Positions 16,607-24,578 of a stretch of 64,000 nt of DNA are shown here, piece by piece (the first letter of the stretch is position 1; each line of letters begins with the position of its first letter). The stretch is from Fusibacter bizertensis (lineage in GTDB: Bacteria > Bacillota > Clostridia > Peptostreptococcales > Acidaminobacteraceae): contig NZ_JARYZI010000015.1 in assembly GCF_029914245.1 (NCBI RefSeq), positions 1-64,000 of the forward strand. The letters run 5' to 3'. Below the pieces are notes generated by a model. The model worked only from the letters and a program-made list of their open reading frames with translations, was not told the origin of the DNA and ran no database searches. The position numbers were made by a program, and so were the translations under genes.

Positions 16607-16762
16607 ATGTCAGAGAAAAATATGGAAATGATGAAAAAGTTACTAGAAAAGAAAAAAGAGCAACAACAGAGACAGGATAGCTTTAGACCTGACAAAGGGA
16701 AAGGCATAAGCTCTAAGTCTAAGAGAAATCAAAAACAAGTAGGCTCTAGTAAGAAAGTATAG
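16607..16762 (+). CDS. Small basic protein of 51 residues
   Basis: A short frame starts at an ATG with GAAAGGAG eight bases upstream. The product is very hydrophilic: a helix-forming N-terminal half rich in Lys, Glu and Gln (MSEKNMEMMKKLLEKKKEQQ), then a Ser/Lys tail. It has no cysteine and no membrane span. I do not recognise a family; a nucleic-acid-binding or ribosome-associated peptide would fit the charge. The clean ribosome site and the amino-acid make-up favour a real gene. It lies between the DUF4097 gene and the glcT promoter. Confidence 0.55.
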   Translation: MSEKNMEMMKKLLEKKKEQQQRQDSFRPDKGKGISSKSKRNQKQVGSSKKV

Positions 16763-16848
16763 ATGAAAGCAGTTTGAATGATACAGTGAAAATGTAAAAT
16801 AGTGAGTTGCTATCAAAAAAAACTATCTACATGTACCGATATTTGTAC

Positions 16849-16877
16849 TTGACAGGATTTTTACACTCTGTTAACAT
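16849..16877 (+). promoter_or_regulatory. Sigma-A-type promoter of glcT
   Basis: TTGACA at 16849-16854 and TAACAT at 16872-16877, with a 17-base spacer. The transcript would begin just before the first antiterminator target. Confidence 0.6.
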
Positions 16878-16895
16878 AAAGTTGTAAAGAATATG

Positions 16896-16954
16896 GTATG
16901 TTACTGTTTAATCAGGCATGAACCAAAAGCGTTGCTTTTTGTTCGTGCTTTTAT
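16896..16954 (+). promoter_or_regulatory. RAT 1: antiterminator RNA target overlapping a terminator, in the glcT leader
   Basis: GTTACTGTTTAATCAGGCATGAAC resembles the ribonucleic antiterminator targets of BglG/GlcT proteins (positions 16899-16922). It overlaps the left arm of a terminator in which GCATGAACCAAAAGC pairs with GCTTTTTGTTCGTGC, followed by a T-rich run. The element shares TTACTG...ATCAGGCATGA with the second target at 17881, which suggests that GlcT also controls its own gene. Confidence 0.8.
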
Positions 16955-16998
16955 TTATTTTGGGGTATAATTATTGCAAGAATTGTCCATAGGAGTGT

Positions 16999-17841
16999 AT
17001 GGTGAAGAATAGTTATCAAGTGCTTAGAATATATAATAATAATGCGATATTGGTGCTTAACCAAGAGACCAAGGGCGAAGCGGTTTTGGTTGGAAAAGGG
17101 ATTGGTTTTGGCCGGAAAAATGGAGAAGTTCAGTTCATTTCACCGGAAGAAATTGAGAAGTATTTTTTAACGTATGATGATCGTTTAAAAAGAGATTACT
17201 TAGATTTGGTTCAGCAACTTGATGAGAAAGTGCTTTCAGTATGTTCAGAAATCATATATATGGCAAACGAAAGAATCGGTCCATTAAGTGATAGGATACA
17301 CATTGTGTTAACAGATCATATTGGTTTTGCACTTGAAAGGATTAAATCGGGAATGGAGATTCACAATCCTTTTTTGGATGAAATAAAGATGCTCTATCCT
17401 AAAGAATATGAAGTGGGATTAACCGCTCAAAATATGATTCAACAGCATTTAGGTGTACAGATCGTTGAAGATGAGGTTGCCTTTATTGCACTTCATATCA
17501 GTGCAGCAAGGCAGCAAAAAGATGTAAAAGAATCAGTGAAAAACACGAGAATTATCAAAGAGTTAGTAAGCATTATTGAAGAAGCTATACAGATGAAAAT
17601 TCCGAAGGATTTAACTTACAGTCGATTGGTACATCATCTTCGGGGTGCAATAGAAAGAATTGAGAGTGGACATAAAGTCACTAACCCTTTGCTAGACACC
17701 TTAAAAAGAGACTTAAAAGAGAGTTTCGAGATTGCACTGCTCCTTAAGACAAAAATAGAGCATGATTATAATATTATCGTCCCAGAAGATGAAGTAGGAT
17801 TTATGGCAATTCATATTGACCGTTTAAAAAGAAGCATATAA
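16999..17841 (+). CDS. glcT: GlcT-like transcriptional antiterminator (BglG/SacY family)
   Basis: The 280-residue protein has an N-terminal RNA-binding CAT domain (about 1-60, with GKGIGFGRKNGE) and two PTS regulation domains, PRD1 (about 70-170; DHIGFALER and ALHISAA) and PRD2 (about 180-280; VHHLRGAIER and AIHIDRL), with the expected phosphorylatable histidines. It binds a leader RNA hairpin and prevents termination, depending on phosphorylation by PTS proteins. Two matching RNA targets flank the gene. AGGAG lies three bases before the ATG and six before an in-frame GTG at the second codon, so the exact start is open by one residue. Confidence 0.93.
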   Translation: MVKNSYQVLRIYNNNAILVLNQETKGEAVLVGKGIGFGRKNGEVQFISPEEIEKYFLTYDDRLKRDYLDLVQQLDEKVLSVCSEIIYMANERIGPLSDRIHIVLTDHIGFALERIKSGMEIHNPFLDEIKMLYPKEYEVGLTAQNMIQQHLGVQIVEDEVAFIALHISAARQQKDVKESVKNTRIIKELVSIIEEAIQMKIPKDLTYSRLVHHLRGAIERIESGHKVTNPLLDTLKRDLKESFEIALLLKTKIEHDYNIIVPEDEVGFMAIHIDRLKRSI

Positions 17842-17880
17842 ATGAATGAAATCACCAGTTTATAATTATTTATCCCTAGA

Positions 17881-17946
17881 CGTGTTACTGATCCGATCAG
17901 GCATGAGTCGAAAAAGATATCTCTTTTTTGATTCATGCTTTTTTTA
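17881..17946 (+). promoter_or_regulatory. RAT 2: GlcT antiterminator target and terminator before the EIIB gene
   Basis: GTGTTACTGATCCGATCAGG (17882-17901) is almost the same as the GlcT target in the Bacillus subtilis ptsG leader as I remember it. It overlaps the terminator arm GCATGAGTC..., which pairs with GATTCATGC and is followed by seven T residues. When GlcT is active, transcription should read through into the EIIB-EIIA-HPr genes. Confidence 0.88.
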
Positions 17947-18017
17947 GTACCTTACAAGTAGCGGGTTATGAGATTCATCTCAATCGCATAGAGAAAGTAA
18001 CAGAGGAAGGTGAAACA

Positions 18018-18272
18018 GTGGTTGGAAAAATTGGCATATCAGAAGTTGCAAGAGGCTATTATCACGCAATCGGTGGTAAAGAAAATATCGTTGAAGTAGA
18101 TTCTTGTATCACTAGATTAAGATTAACACTTAAAGATGCGTCTATTGTAGATGAAGCAGCTTGTAAACGACTTGGAGCAGCAGGTTTGATTAAACCAAAC
18201 AATAAAAATGTTCAAATCGTTGTTGGCACACATGCTGAACTTATCGCAGAAGAAATCAAAAAGTTTAAGTAA
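18018..18272 (+). CDS. Stand-alone PTS EIIB domain, glucose/N-acetylglucosamine family
   Basis: The product is an 84-residue free EIIB domain of the glucose family, with the phosphorylated Cys in SCITRLRLTL (about residue 32) and a normal C-terminus. It should pass phosphate from EIIA to a sugar or to a regulatory target. I start it at GTG 18018, which follows GAGGAAGGTGAAACA; the longer frame from 17928 would run through the terminator of RAT 2. In B. subtilis the gene at this position is ptsG, which has an EIIC membrane domain before EIIB. Here no EIIC-coding sequence exists between the RNA target and EIIB, or anywhere in the window. Confidence 0.85.
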   Translation: MVGKIGISEVARGYYHAIGGKENIVEVDSCITRLRLTLKDASIVDEAACKRLGAAGLIKPNNKNVQIVVGTHAELIAEEIKKFK

Positions 18273-18295
18273 TGATTATTTAGAATTGTTAAAAT

Positions 18296-18352
18296 AGAAG
18301 AAGCTGCATAGCAGATTCTTCTATCAAGCTACAAATTCGTTGTGGCTTGATA
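18296..18352 (+). other. Two tandem RNA hairpins between EIIB and EIIA genes
   Basis: Hairpin 1 (18296-18322) pairs AGAAGAAGCTGC with GCAGATTCTTCT. Hairpin 2 (18322-18352) pairs TATCAAGCTACAA with TTGTGGCTTGATA. Neither is followed by a T-run, so they look like RNA-processing or stability elements rather than a terminator. They lie in the 177-base gap inside the PTS operon. Confidence 0.5.
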
Positions 18353-18449
18353 GAGTAATTTGGAGTAGTATGATAGTAATACGTAGTGGAATTGATACTT
18401 TAAATGACTAATAATTTATAAGTGATATAGAGCATAAGGAGGATGACGA

Positions 18450-18923
18450 ATGTTTGGATTGTTTAAGAAAAAAAGTGAAGATTTTTTACCTGTGTTAAAG
18501 GGTAAAGTAGTTTCTATTGAAGAAGTACCAGATGTAGTATTTTCTCAGAAAATGCTGGGTGATGGTTTTGCAATAGAACCTGAAAATGGTATAGTAGTTG
18601 CGCCAGTGGATGGTGTCATTGCTCAGATATTTCCTACAAACCACGCCTTTGGTATCGTAACAGATTCTGGCCTTGAGATACTTGTCCATATCGGTATTGA
18701 TACGGTTGACTTAAAAGGTCAAGGTTTTGAAAGATTTGTAGAAGTAGATCAAAAGGTAAAAGCTGGAACACCTATTATAAAATTTGATCTGGCGTTTGTA
18801 AGAGCAAATGCGAAGTCAGTGATGACGCCAGTCGTTGTGACCAATAAAGAAAAAGTGAAATCAATGCATGTGAATTATGGCGTTAACCCCGAAATAGCTG
18901 CAACGGTGGAAATAAATAACTAA
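18450..18923 (+). CDS. PTS glucose-type EIIA component
   Basis: This 157-residue cytoplasmic protein is a free EIIA of the glucose (Crr) family. The active-site His lies in ILVHIGIDTVDLKGQGF (about residue 75) and the second conserved His is in FPTNHAFGIV (about 60). It takes phosphate from HPr and passes it to EIIB; free EIIA-Glc proteins can also act as regulators. ATG follows AAGGAGGATGACGA. It sits between the stand-alone EIIB gene and the HPr gene, four on a line with glcT, which makes a compact PTS relay without a permease. Confidence 0.92.
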   Translation: MFGLFKKKSEDFLPVLKGKVVSIEEVPDVVFSQKMLGDGFAIEPENGIVVAPVDGVIAQIFPTNHAFGIVTDSGLEILVHIGIDTVDLKGQGFERFVEVDQKVKAGTPIIKFDLAFVRANAKSVMTPVVVTNKEKVKSMHVNYGVNPEIAATVEINN

Positions 18924-18935
18924 GAGGTGAAAAAG

Positions 18936-19190
18936 ATGGTAGAAGCTATAGTAAAAAGTAAAAATGGCATACATGCAAGACCTGCGAGTATGATCGCAGA
19001 TATATCTTCAAAGTATCAAGGTGAAATTAACCTTTACAAGGGAGATAAAAAGTATAACGGGAAATCAATTATGAGTATTATGAGCATGGGACTTCAAGAA
19101 GCAGAGCAAGTAAAAATCGAGGCAATTGGCGATCAAAGTGAACAAATGGAACTTAAAATTAAAGAGATCATAGATCATATAATTGATTAA
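18936..19190 (+). CDS. ptsH: Phosphocarrier protein HPr
   Basis: An 84-residue HPr with the active-site His15 in GIHARPAS and the regulatory Ser46 region GKSIMSIMSMG, both intact, so it should be phosphorylated by Enzyme I and by HPr kinase. I start at ATG 18936 behind AAGAGGTGAAAA; an in-frame GTG at 18927 lies inside that ribosome site. The gene follows the EIIA gene by 12 bases. Enzyme I (ptsI), often next to ptsH, is not in the window. It may be a second, locus-specific HPr. Confidence 0.93.
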   Translation: MVEAIVKSKNGIHARPASMIADISSKYQGEINLYKGDKKYNGKSIMSIMSMGLQEAEQVKIEAIGDQSEQMELKIKEIIDHIID

Positions 19191-19224
19191 TATATGTGTA
19201 ACATATAAAAGCTCAATAATGAAA

Positions 19225-19255
19225 GAATCGGCAGTGATGACACTGTCGATTTTAT
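19225..19255 (+). terminator. Probable terminator after ptsH
   Basis: AATCGGCAGTG pairs with CACTGTCGATT (G-U pair included) around ATGA; a short TTTT follows. The T-run is weak, so some read-through into the CutC gene is possible. Confidence 0.55.
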
Positions 19256-19270
19256 AATGTGGAGGATCAT

Positions 19271-19894
19271 ATGAACATAAGAGAAGCTTGTGTGGGCAGT
19301 TTCAAAGAATCAAAAATTGCAGCTGATAAAGGTGCCGATAGATTTGAACTTTGTGAAAATTTAGCAGAAGGTGGAACCACGCCTAGTTATGGTACGATTT
19401 CCTTGGTGCATCATAAAATAGGTATTCCGACACTTGTAATGATAAGACCTAGAGGTGGTGATTTTGTATACAGCCAAGAAGAAATTGATATCATGAAACT
19501 AGATATTGAGATGTGTAAACAGATAGGTGTAAGTGGTGTGGTTTTTGGTGTTTTAACACCGGAAAACTTGTTAGATATACAGACGATGAAAACATTAGTT
19601 GAAATAGCTAAACCGCTTCAAATTACATGTCATATGGCATTTGATGATATCGAAAACCAAGCTGAGGCACTAGAATATCTTATAGAGCTAGGTATCGACC
19701 GAGTGCTTACCAAAGGTGGAAAGCACTCGGCAATGGATAATACAGATCACCTGGCTAAGCTTGTAAAACAAGCTGATGACAGAATCATCATAGTTGCAGG
19801 AGGCGGTGTCGATGCATCCAATTACGAAGTTATTATGGATAAAACAGGCACAACTGAGGTGCATGGCACAAAAATAGTAGGTTTATTGAAATAA
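19271..19894 (+). CDS. CutC family protein
   Basis: The 207-residue product matches CutC, a TIM-barrel family: N-terminal EACVGSFKES, then GADRFELCENLAEGGTTPSYG, MIRPRGGDFVYS and the late VAGGGVDASN with HGTKIVG. It was first tied to copper tolerance in E. coli; that role has been questioned, and the true activity is not established. The start is ATG 19271 after GGAGGATC; an in-frame GTG at 19259 precedes that site. It stands alone between the PTS locus and the MutS-like gene. Confidence 0.9.
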   Translation: MNIREACVGSFKESKIAADKGADRFELCENLAEGGTTPSYGTISLVHHKIGIPTLVMIRPRGGDFVYSQEEIDIMKLDIEMCKQIGVSGVVFGVLTPENLLDIQTMKTLVEIAKPLQITCHMAFDDIENQAEALEYLIELGIDRVLTKGGKHSAMDNTDHLAKLVKQADDRIIIVAGGGVDASNYEVIMDKTGTTEVHGTKIVGLLK

Positions 19895-20015
19895 ATGTAA
19901 AATTTTGATACAATTAGTTCGTTCGATGTTTAACAATCGATCCAGAGATTAAGTAAAAACACTTAGATGCGTGCTAAATATTGACCGCTATTTTCGAACG
20001 AATAAGAGGTGCACT

Positions 20016-21617
20016 ATGAAATTAAAACAGCTTAGAAAACGTCTCAGTAACAACTTTGGAAAGCCTTCTAAACTTAAATATCAGCCTGAAGATATGGAGA
20101 GTATCAAAGAATATTTGGACTTTAGAAAAACAAAAAAATTAGATCCATTTTTAGTGGATGATATAACTGCTAACGATCTTCAATTAGATCAAGTGTTTCA
20201 GAAAATCAATATGGGACTTTCAACTTCCGGGGAGCAAGTACTATATTATCTACTTAAAAGACCTTGTGAGACGGAGCTTGAACATCAAGAACGTGCTTCT
20301 CTCATAGAACTTATGAACACTAATGAGAAACTTCGCGTTGATCTATCGGTACTTTTGGCAAAACTCGGAAGAAATAGAAAAGCAAAAGTTTGTCGTACTT
20401 TTAATGCGGGAAAAAGAAATCCACTTTATTTGATTGCCTATATGGCATTGGCTTTTGGTTTAATTGGTTCAATAGCTACCTTATTTATAGCTTTTAGTCA
20501 AACTGGTGTATTTGCAACTTTATTTTTTGTAATTGCCAATAGTATGATTCGCGAATGGCGTAAAAGGGGCATGTATACTGACTTTGAAACAGTAAACTAT
20601 TCCGTCTCTATGGTGGTAACCGCACATCGTATAAGAAAGATAAATGACCCCAAACTGCAAGCGATGCTAAACCCCTTAGATGAATCATTTAAAGCACTTA
20701 AAAGTATGAAAAGAGTGGGTGGAGTGTCGCTAAGTGCAGGTAATGGAATCGCAGAGGTGCTTTCAAATTATTTATTGATTGATTTGATTACTTACGAGAT
20801 CTTGAAAAACACAATTGGGCAAAATAGCCAACATATTTTTAAACTGCATGAGTTCCTAGGGCGAATCGAAGCTTCAATTGCAATTGCTTCATTTCAAAAG
20901 CAGGTTGAGAATTATTGCGTCCCAGTGATTGATTATGGTGCGACTACTAAACCATTCATCGAAAGTGAGGTATTATGTCATCCGCTATTAAAGGATTGTG
21001 TTCCTAACTCCTTTAAGACTGAGAAAGCCATTATATTGACAGGATCAAACGCATCTGGGAAATCAACATTTTTAAAGACAATTGCACTCAATCAATTACT
21101 GGCACAAACTATCTGTACGACTTTAGCCAAGTCATATTCGGCAAGTTCATTTAGAATTTATAGTTCAATGGCAATTTCAGATGATCTTTTAGCTGGCGAA
21201 AGTTATTATATTTCAGAGATAAAATCATTGAAAAGAGTACTAATGGCTAGTGAATTAGACAAGAGAATCTTATGTGTGATAGATGAAGTGCTGAGAGGAA
21301 CTAACACCATTGAGCGGATTGCAGCTTCTACTCAGATATTAAAAGCACTCAATAAAGAGATGGTATTGCCAATCGCTGCGACACACGACTTAGAACTATG
21401 CAACTTACTCAGCAGTGAGTTTGAAGCTTTTCACTTTCAAGAAGAAGTAGATGAAAATGAGATGCACTTTGATTATAAATTGAGAGAGGGTGCAGCTACT
21501 AGCCGTAATGCAATTAAGCTTTTAAAACTTATGGGCTTTAAGCAAGATATTGTAGATGCTGCAGATCAGACTGCAGGAGATTATCTGATTACAGGCAAAT
21601 GGAATAAACCAAATTAA
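20016..21617 (+). CDS. Membrane-associated MutS-like ATPase
   Basis: This 533-residue protein has the MutS C-terminal ATPase: Walker A GSNASGKST (about residue 344), Walker B CVIDEVLRGTNT (about 420) and the dimer segment ending in ATHDLELCNL. The MutS mismatch-recognition domains are absent. Two hydrophobic spans (about residues 135-180) interrupt the N-terminal half, so it is likely held in the membrane. It belongs to a group of MutS-related proteins common in Firmicutes and distinct from MutS1 and MutS2 (no Smr domain). ATG is preceded by AAGAGGTGCACT. The role is unknown; mismatch repair in the usual sense is unlikely. Confidence 0.85.
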   Translation: MKLKQLRKRLSNNFGKPSKLKYQPEDMESIKEYLDFRKTKKLDPFLVDDITANDLQLDQVFQKINMGLSTSGEQVLYYLLKRPCETELEHQERASLIELMNTNEKLRVDLSVLLAKLGRNRKAKVCRTFNAGKRNPLYLIAYMALAFGLIGSIATLFIAFSQTGVFATLFFVIANSMIREWRKRGMYTDFETVNYSVSMVVTAHRIRKINDPKLQAMLNPLDESFKALKSMKRVGGVSLSAGNGIAEVLSNYLLIDLITYEILKNTIGQNSQHIFKLHEFLGRIEASIAIASFQKQVENYCVPVIDYGATTKPFIESEVLCHPLLKDCVPNSFKTEKAIILTGSNASGKSTFLKTIALNQLLAQTICTTLAKSYSASSFRIYSSMAISDDLLAGESYYISEIKSLKRVLMASELDKRILCVIDEVLRGTNTIERIAASTQILKALNKEMVLPIAATHDLELCNLLSSEFEAFHFQEEVDENEMHFDYKLREGAATSRNAIKLLKLMGFKQDIVDAADQTAGDYLITGKWNKPN

Positions 21618-21630
21618 AATATAGATTAAG

Positions 21631-21677
21631 TAAAAAACAAGAGTGATACTATTATGTAGTAAGCTCTTGTTTTTTTA
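21631..21677. terminator. Bidirectional terminator
   Basis: AAAAAACAAGAG pairs with CTCTTGTTTTTT across a loop that has an inner stem (GATACTATTATGTAGT), with A and T runs on the two sides. It serves the MutS-like gene and the convergent M42 peptidase gene. Confidence 0.82.
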
Positions 21678-21681
21678 ACCA

Positions 21682-22731
21682 TCACCATTTATCATGAAGT
21701 TGTAAAACGGTCTTTTCTGCTAGTGAGACAGTGGATTCAATATCCTCCATGGCACAATAGTTGTAGTGAGTATGAACATATCTTGAGGGTACTCCAAGCA
21801 CTAAAACGGGTACTGCTTTACCTGTAGTGTGGATTCTACCCGCATTTGTCCCCCCTTTTCTTCTTACTGCTGATTGGTATTTAATGTCGTTTTTATCAGC
21901 AATAGCTTTAGCGAAGTCTATAAACCTACGGTGACTCACATAACTTGAATCAAGATGACGGATCTGGGCGCCCTTTTTTAAAGCACATTGTGATGTAAAT
22001 GCGTCAAAATAAAGATCATCTGCTGGAGACCCCTCAAATACAATCGCATAATCTGGTTTCACAACTTGACTCGTGACATGTGCACCACGTGTGCCAACTT
22101 CTTCTTGACTGGCAAGTGCACCAATTACATCAACGTTTAGTGTTTTGTTGTTGAGCCTCTTTAAAGTTTCGATAACCGCAGCGCAACCAACCCTGTTGTC
22201 AAAAGCCTTTCCAAAGAGTATTCCTGTTTCAGCATTATAGCTGAAAGTAACATCAGGTGCAACAGGATCGCCCACTTGTATGCCAAAATGTTCAATAACT
22301 TCTAACCGACTGGTAACGCCTATGTCGATAAGTAACTGGTCGATATCCAGAGGCGCACTTTTTTCTTTCTCAGACATAAAGTGAGGGGGTTTTGATGCGA
22401 TGATCCCTTTGATTAAATTTCCAGCAGCATTTTTTATCAGCACAGTATGTGCCGGAATGTTGCTTGGTACCCAACCGCCTAAAGTTGCCATAGCGATTAA
22501 CCCATTAGGTAAAATGCTTTGCACCATAAATCCTACTTCATCAAGGTGTGCATCAAGCATCACCACGGGTCTGTTGCCAGTATTTGACTTGAGCCCTACA
22601 TAGACATTGTTCATTTCATCCACATTCACATCAAATTCTGAAGTAAATGCTTTCAAACTACTGATAACATCTTCTTCAAATCCCGATGGACCAAAGGCAT
22701 TGGAAAGGGATTCGATTAATTTAAGATCCAT
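21682..22731 (-). CDS. M42 family metallopeptidase (glutamyl aminopeptidase type)
   Basis: The 349-residue protein shows the M42 metal-ligand series in order: LDAHLDEVGF, GKAFDNRVG (bridging Asp), ASQEEVGTRG (catalytic Glu pair), FEGSPADD and the C-terminal RYVHTHYNYC with the last His ligand. These are dimetal tetrahedral (TET-type) aminopeptidases of the cytoplasm that trim peptides. The start is ATG 22731 with GGAGG five bases before it; the frame can be extended by four codons to a TTG upstream of that site. It converges on the MutS-like gene. Confidence 0.93.
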   Translation of the reverse strand: MDLKLIESLSNAFGPSGFEEDVISSLKAFTSEFDVNVDEMNNVYVGLKSNTGNRPVVMLDAHLDEVGFMVQSILPNGLIAMATLGGWVPSNIPAHTVLIKNAAGNLIKGIIASKPPHFMSEKEKSAPLDIDQLLIDIGVTSRLEVIEHFGIQVGDPVAPDVTFSYNAETGILFGKAFDNRVGCAAVIETLKRLNNKTLNVDVIGALASQEEVGTRGAHVTSQVVKPDYAIVFEGSPADDLYFDAFTSQCALKKGAQIRHLDSSYVSHRRFIDFAKAIADKNDIKYQSAVRRKGGTNAGRIHTTGKAVPVLVLGVPSRYVHTHYNYCAMEDIESTVSLAEKTVLQLHDKW

Positions 22732-22847
22732 AAACACCTCCAAATAATGTATACTTATGTTATAATAGATTCAATTATATTTATTATAACATGTAAAAAG
22801 TAGACTTAAATAAAATAATTTCGCATACCGAAATAAAGGGGTTATAT

Positions 22848-23393
22848 ATGGGTCAGATTATAGAGACCAACCGTTTGAAAATAAGATACATTTCTCAAGC
22901 AGATGCTGCGTCCATCTTTAAACTGAGATCAGCACCAGAGACATTTAAATATGTAGATATTCCGCCTTATGAAAACATAATGCGAGCAAAGCGATTTATT
23001 AAGTCCGTTTTGAAAGATATCAAGAACAAAGAGGCTTTTTTTTGGTGTATTGAATTAAGGGATAAAGAAACTCAAAGGTATGACTTTGTAGGTACAATTT
23101 GTCTATGGAATTTTGATGCTAAAAAAGAAGTTGCTGAAATGGGTTATGAGGTACTCCCAGAGTACTACAATAGAGGAATCGCAACCGAAGCAATCGGTGG
23201 CATAATTGACTTTATTAAAAATCAACTGGAAATTAAAGAAGTACACGCTGTAACACATGAGTTGAATTTACCATCAATTAAATTGTTGATGCGATATAAT
23301 TTTGAGAGAAAAGGAATTGCGAATGATGTTGACCCAGAGCTTGATGAGCCTAAAGAGATGATTCTTTATGCACTGAGAATTATGAGGGAATAA
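22848..23393 (+). CDS. GNAT family N-acetyltransferase (RimJ/RimL-like)
   Basis: A 181-residue acetyltransferase of the RimJ/RimL group (Acetyltransf_3): IETNRLKIRYIS at the N-terminus, the core strand GTICLWNFD, EMGYEVLPEYYNRGIATEA as the acetyl-CoA binding motif, and NLPSIKLLMRYNFERKG near the end. Such enzymes acetylate the N-terminus of ribosomal proteins or small amines; the target here is unknown. ATG follows GGGGTTATAT. The stop is 3 bases before the next start, so the three following genes appear to be one operon. Confidence 0.9.
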   Translation: MGQIIETNRLKIRYISQADAASIFKLRSAPETFKYVDIPPYENIMRAKRFIKSVLKDIKNKEAFFWCIELRDKETQRYDFVGTICLWNFDAKKEVAEMGYEVLPEYYNRGIATEAIGGIIDFIKNQLEIKEVHAVTHELNLPSIKLLMRYNFERKGIANDVDPELDEPKEMILYALRIMRE

Positions 23394-23396
23394 GTG

Positions 23397-24578
23397 ATGA
23401 TGAATGATGAACAAAAACAAATAAATGATAAAAAGGTTCGAATGCGTCGTAGTAGAAGGATTCAGCGAGAAAAATGGGAAGGAAAAAATTGGCTATTTTC
23501 ATTTATGCCTTTTATTTTGCTTGCTTTTGTGTACAGTATTTCCATGAGTATTGGCAATAATTCCGTAAGTTTCGAAAAGTATTATGCACAGGGGTTAAAC
23601 AAATGGATGATAGAACTTGTCAGTGTGATAACGGGTGTTTTTAACTTTTCGATAGGAGAGTTTGTACTTTATGGACATGTGCTTGCGTTACCTATAGTGG
23701 CGATGATCTTACTGGTAAAAATCTTTAAAGGTGGATTTTTTCGAAGTGTTTTTCGTATCATTCAATATATCAGTATTTTATATGTGGTCTTTATGGTGAT
23801 GTGGGGATTTAATTATGAAAGACAATCTGTTGCAGATACAATGGGATTTGAAGTAAGGCCATATACTAAAGAAGAATTAGTTGAACTCACTACATATTTA
23901 GTAGATGAAGCAAATAGATTGAGACCCTATCAGTCTTTATCAGATGAAGGTGTGATGATGGTTCCAGGAGGATACAAACAGATTTTTGCTAGAGCAAGTG
24001 ATGGTTATACCCAGCTCAGTAAAAGATATCAATTCTTAAGTGGATTATATGGAAAACCAAAGCCTATCTTGGCATCGGCTCCTATGCTTTACACAGGTAT
24101 AACAGGCGTATACTTTCCTTACACTTCAGAAGCAAATGTCAATATAGAAGTGCCAGATCTACTTTTACCTGCAACGACTTTGCATGAAATGGCGCATCAA
24201 AGAGGGATTGCCCCAGAGGATGAAGCGAATTTTATCGCTTATCTAGCTGCAACCGCTCATCCGGATAAAGACTTTCAATATTCTGGAACAATTTTAGCAT
24301 TAATCCATACCATGAATGCACTTTATGCACTGGATGCTGATGAAGCCATGAGAATTAGAAGTACGTATTCAGATGGTGTGAGTGAAGATATCATCAGCTA
24401 CTCAAGATTTTGGGATGACTATAGAGGAAAAACAACAGAAGTAGCAGATCAAGTAAATGATACTTACTTAAAAACCAATCGTCAAGAAGATGGGGTTAGA
24501 AGCTATGGTAAAATGGTAGATCTGTTACTCGGTTATTATTTAGAGGTCGCTAAGCCTCAAATGATAGGAGGCAAGTAG
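23397..24578 (+). CDS. DUF3810 membrane protein with HExxH motif
   Basis: The 393-residue product has three membrane spans in the N-terminal third (about 30-50, 75-105, 110-130) and a large extracytoplasmic domain of the DUF3810 family. It carries a zinc-peptidase-like HEMAH (about residue 262) followed by EDEANFIAYLA, where a third ligand Glu would sit. No peptidase activity is established for the family. Starts at GTG 23394, ATG 23397 and ATG 23400 are all possible behind GAGGGAA; 23397 has the best spacing. It ends in a one-base overlap with the MFS gene. Confidence 0.82.
   Translation: MMNDEQKQINDKKVRMRRSRRIQREKWEGKNWLFSFMPFILLAFVYSISMSIGNNSVSFEKYYAQGLNKWMIELVSVITGVFNFSIGEFVLYGHVLALPIVAMILLVKIFKGGFFRSVFRIIQYISILYVVFMVMWGFNYERQSVADTMGFEVRPYTKEELVELTTYLVDEANRLRPYQSLSDEGVMMVPGGYKQIFARASDGYTQLSKRYQFLSGLYGKPKPILASAPMLYTGITGVYFPYTSEANVNIEVPDLLLPATTLHEMAHQRGIAPEDEANFIAYLAATAHPDKDFQYSGTILALIHTMNALYALDADEAMRIRSTYSDGVSEDIISYSRFWDDYRGKTTEVADQVNDTYLKTNRQEDGVRSYGKMVDLLLGYYLEVAKPQMIGGK

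Noticed and set aside
17928-18017. Upstream extension of the EIIB frame to an ATG at 17928
   Set aside because: These codons run through the terminator arm and T-run of the GlcT target, so they belong to the leader RNA. The GTG at 18018 has a proper ribosome site.
19913-20003. Inverted repeat TTCGTTCG / CGAACGAA before the MutS-like gene
   Set aside because: Only eight paired bases about 70 bases apart, with no T-run or known motif; could arise by chance in an AT-rich spacer.
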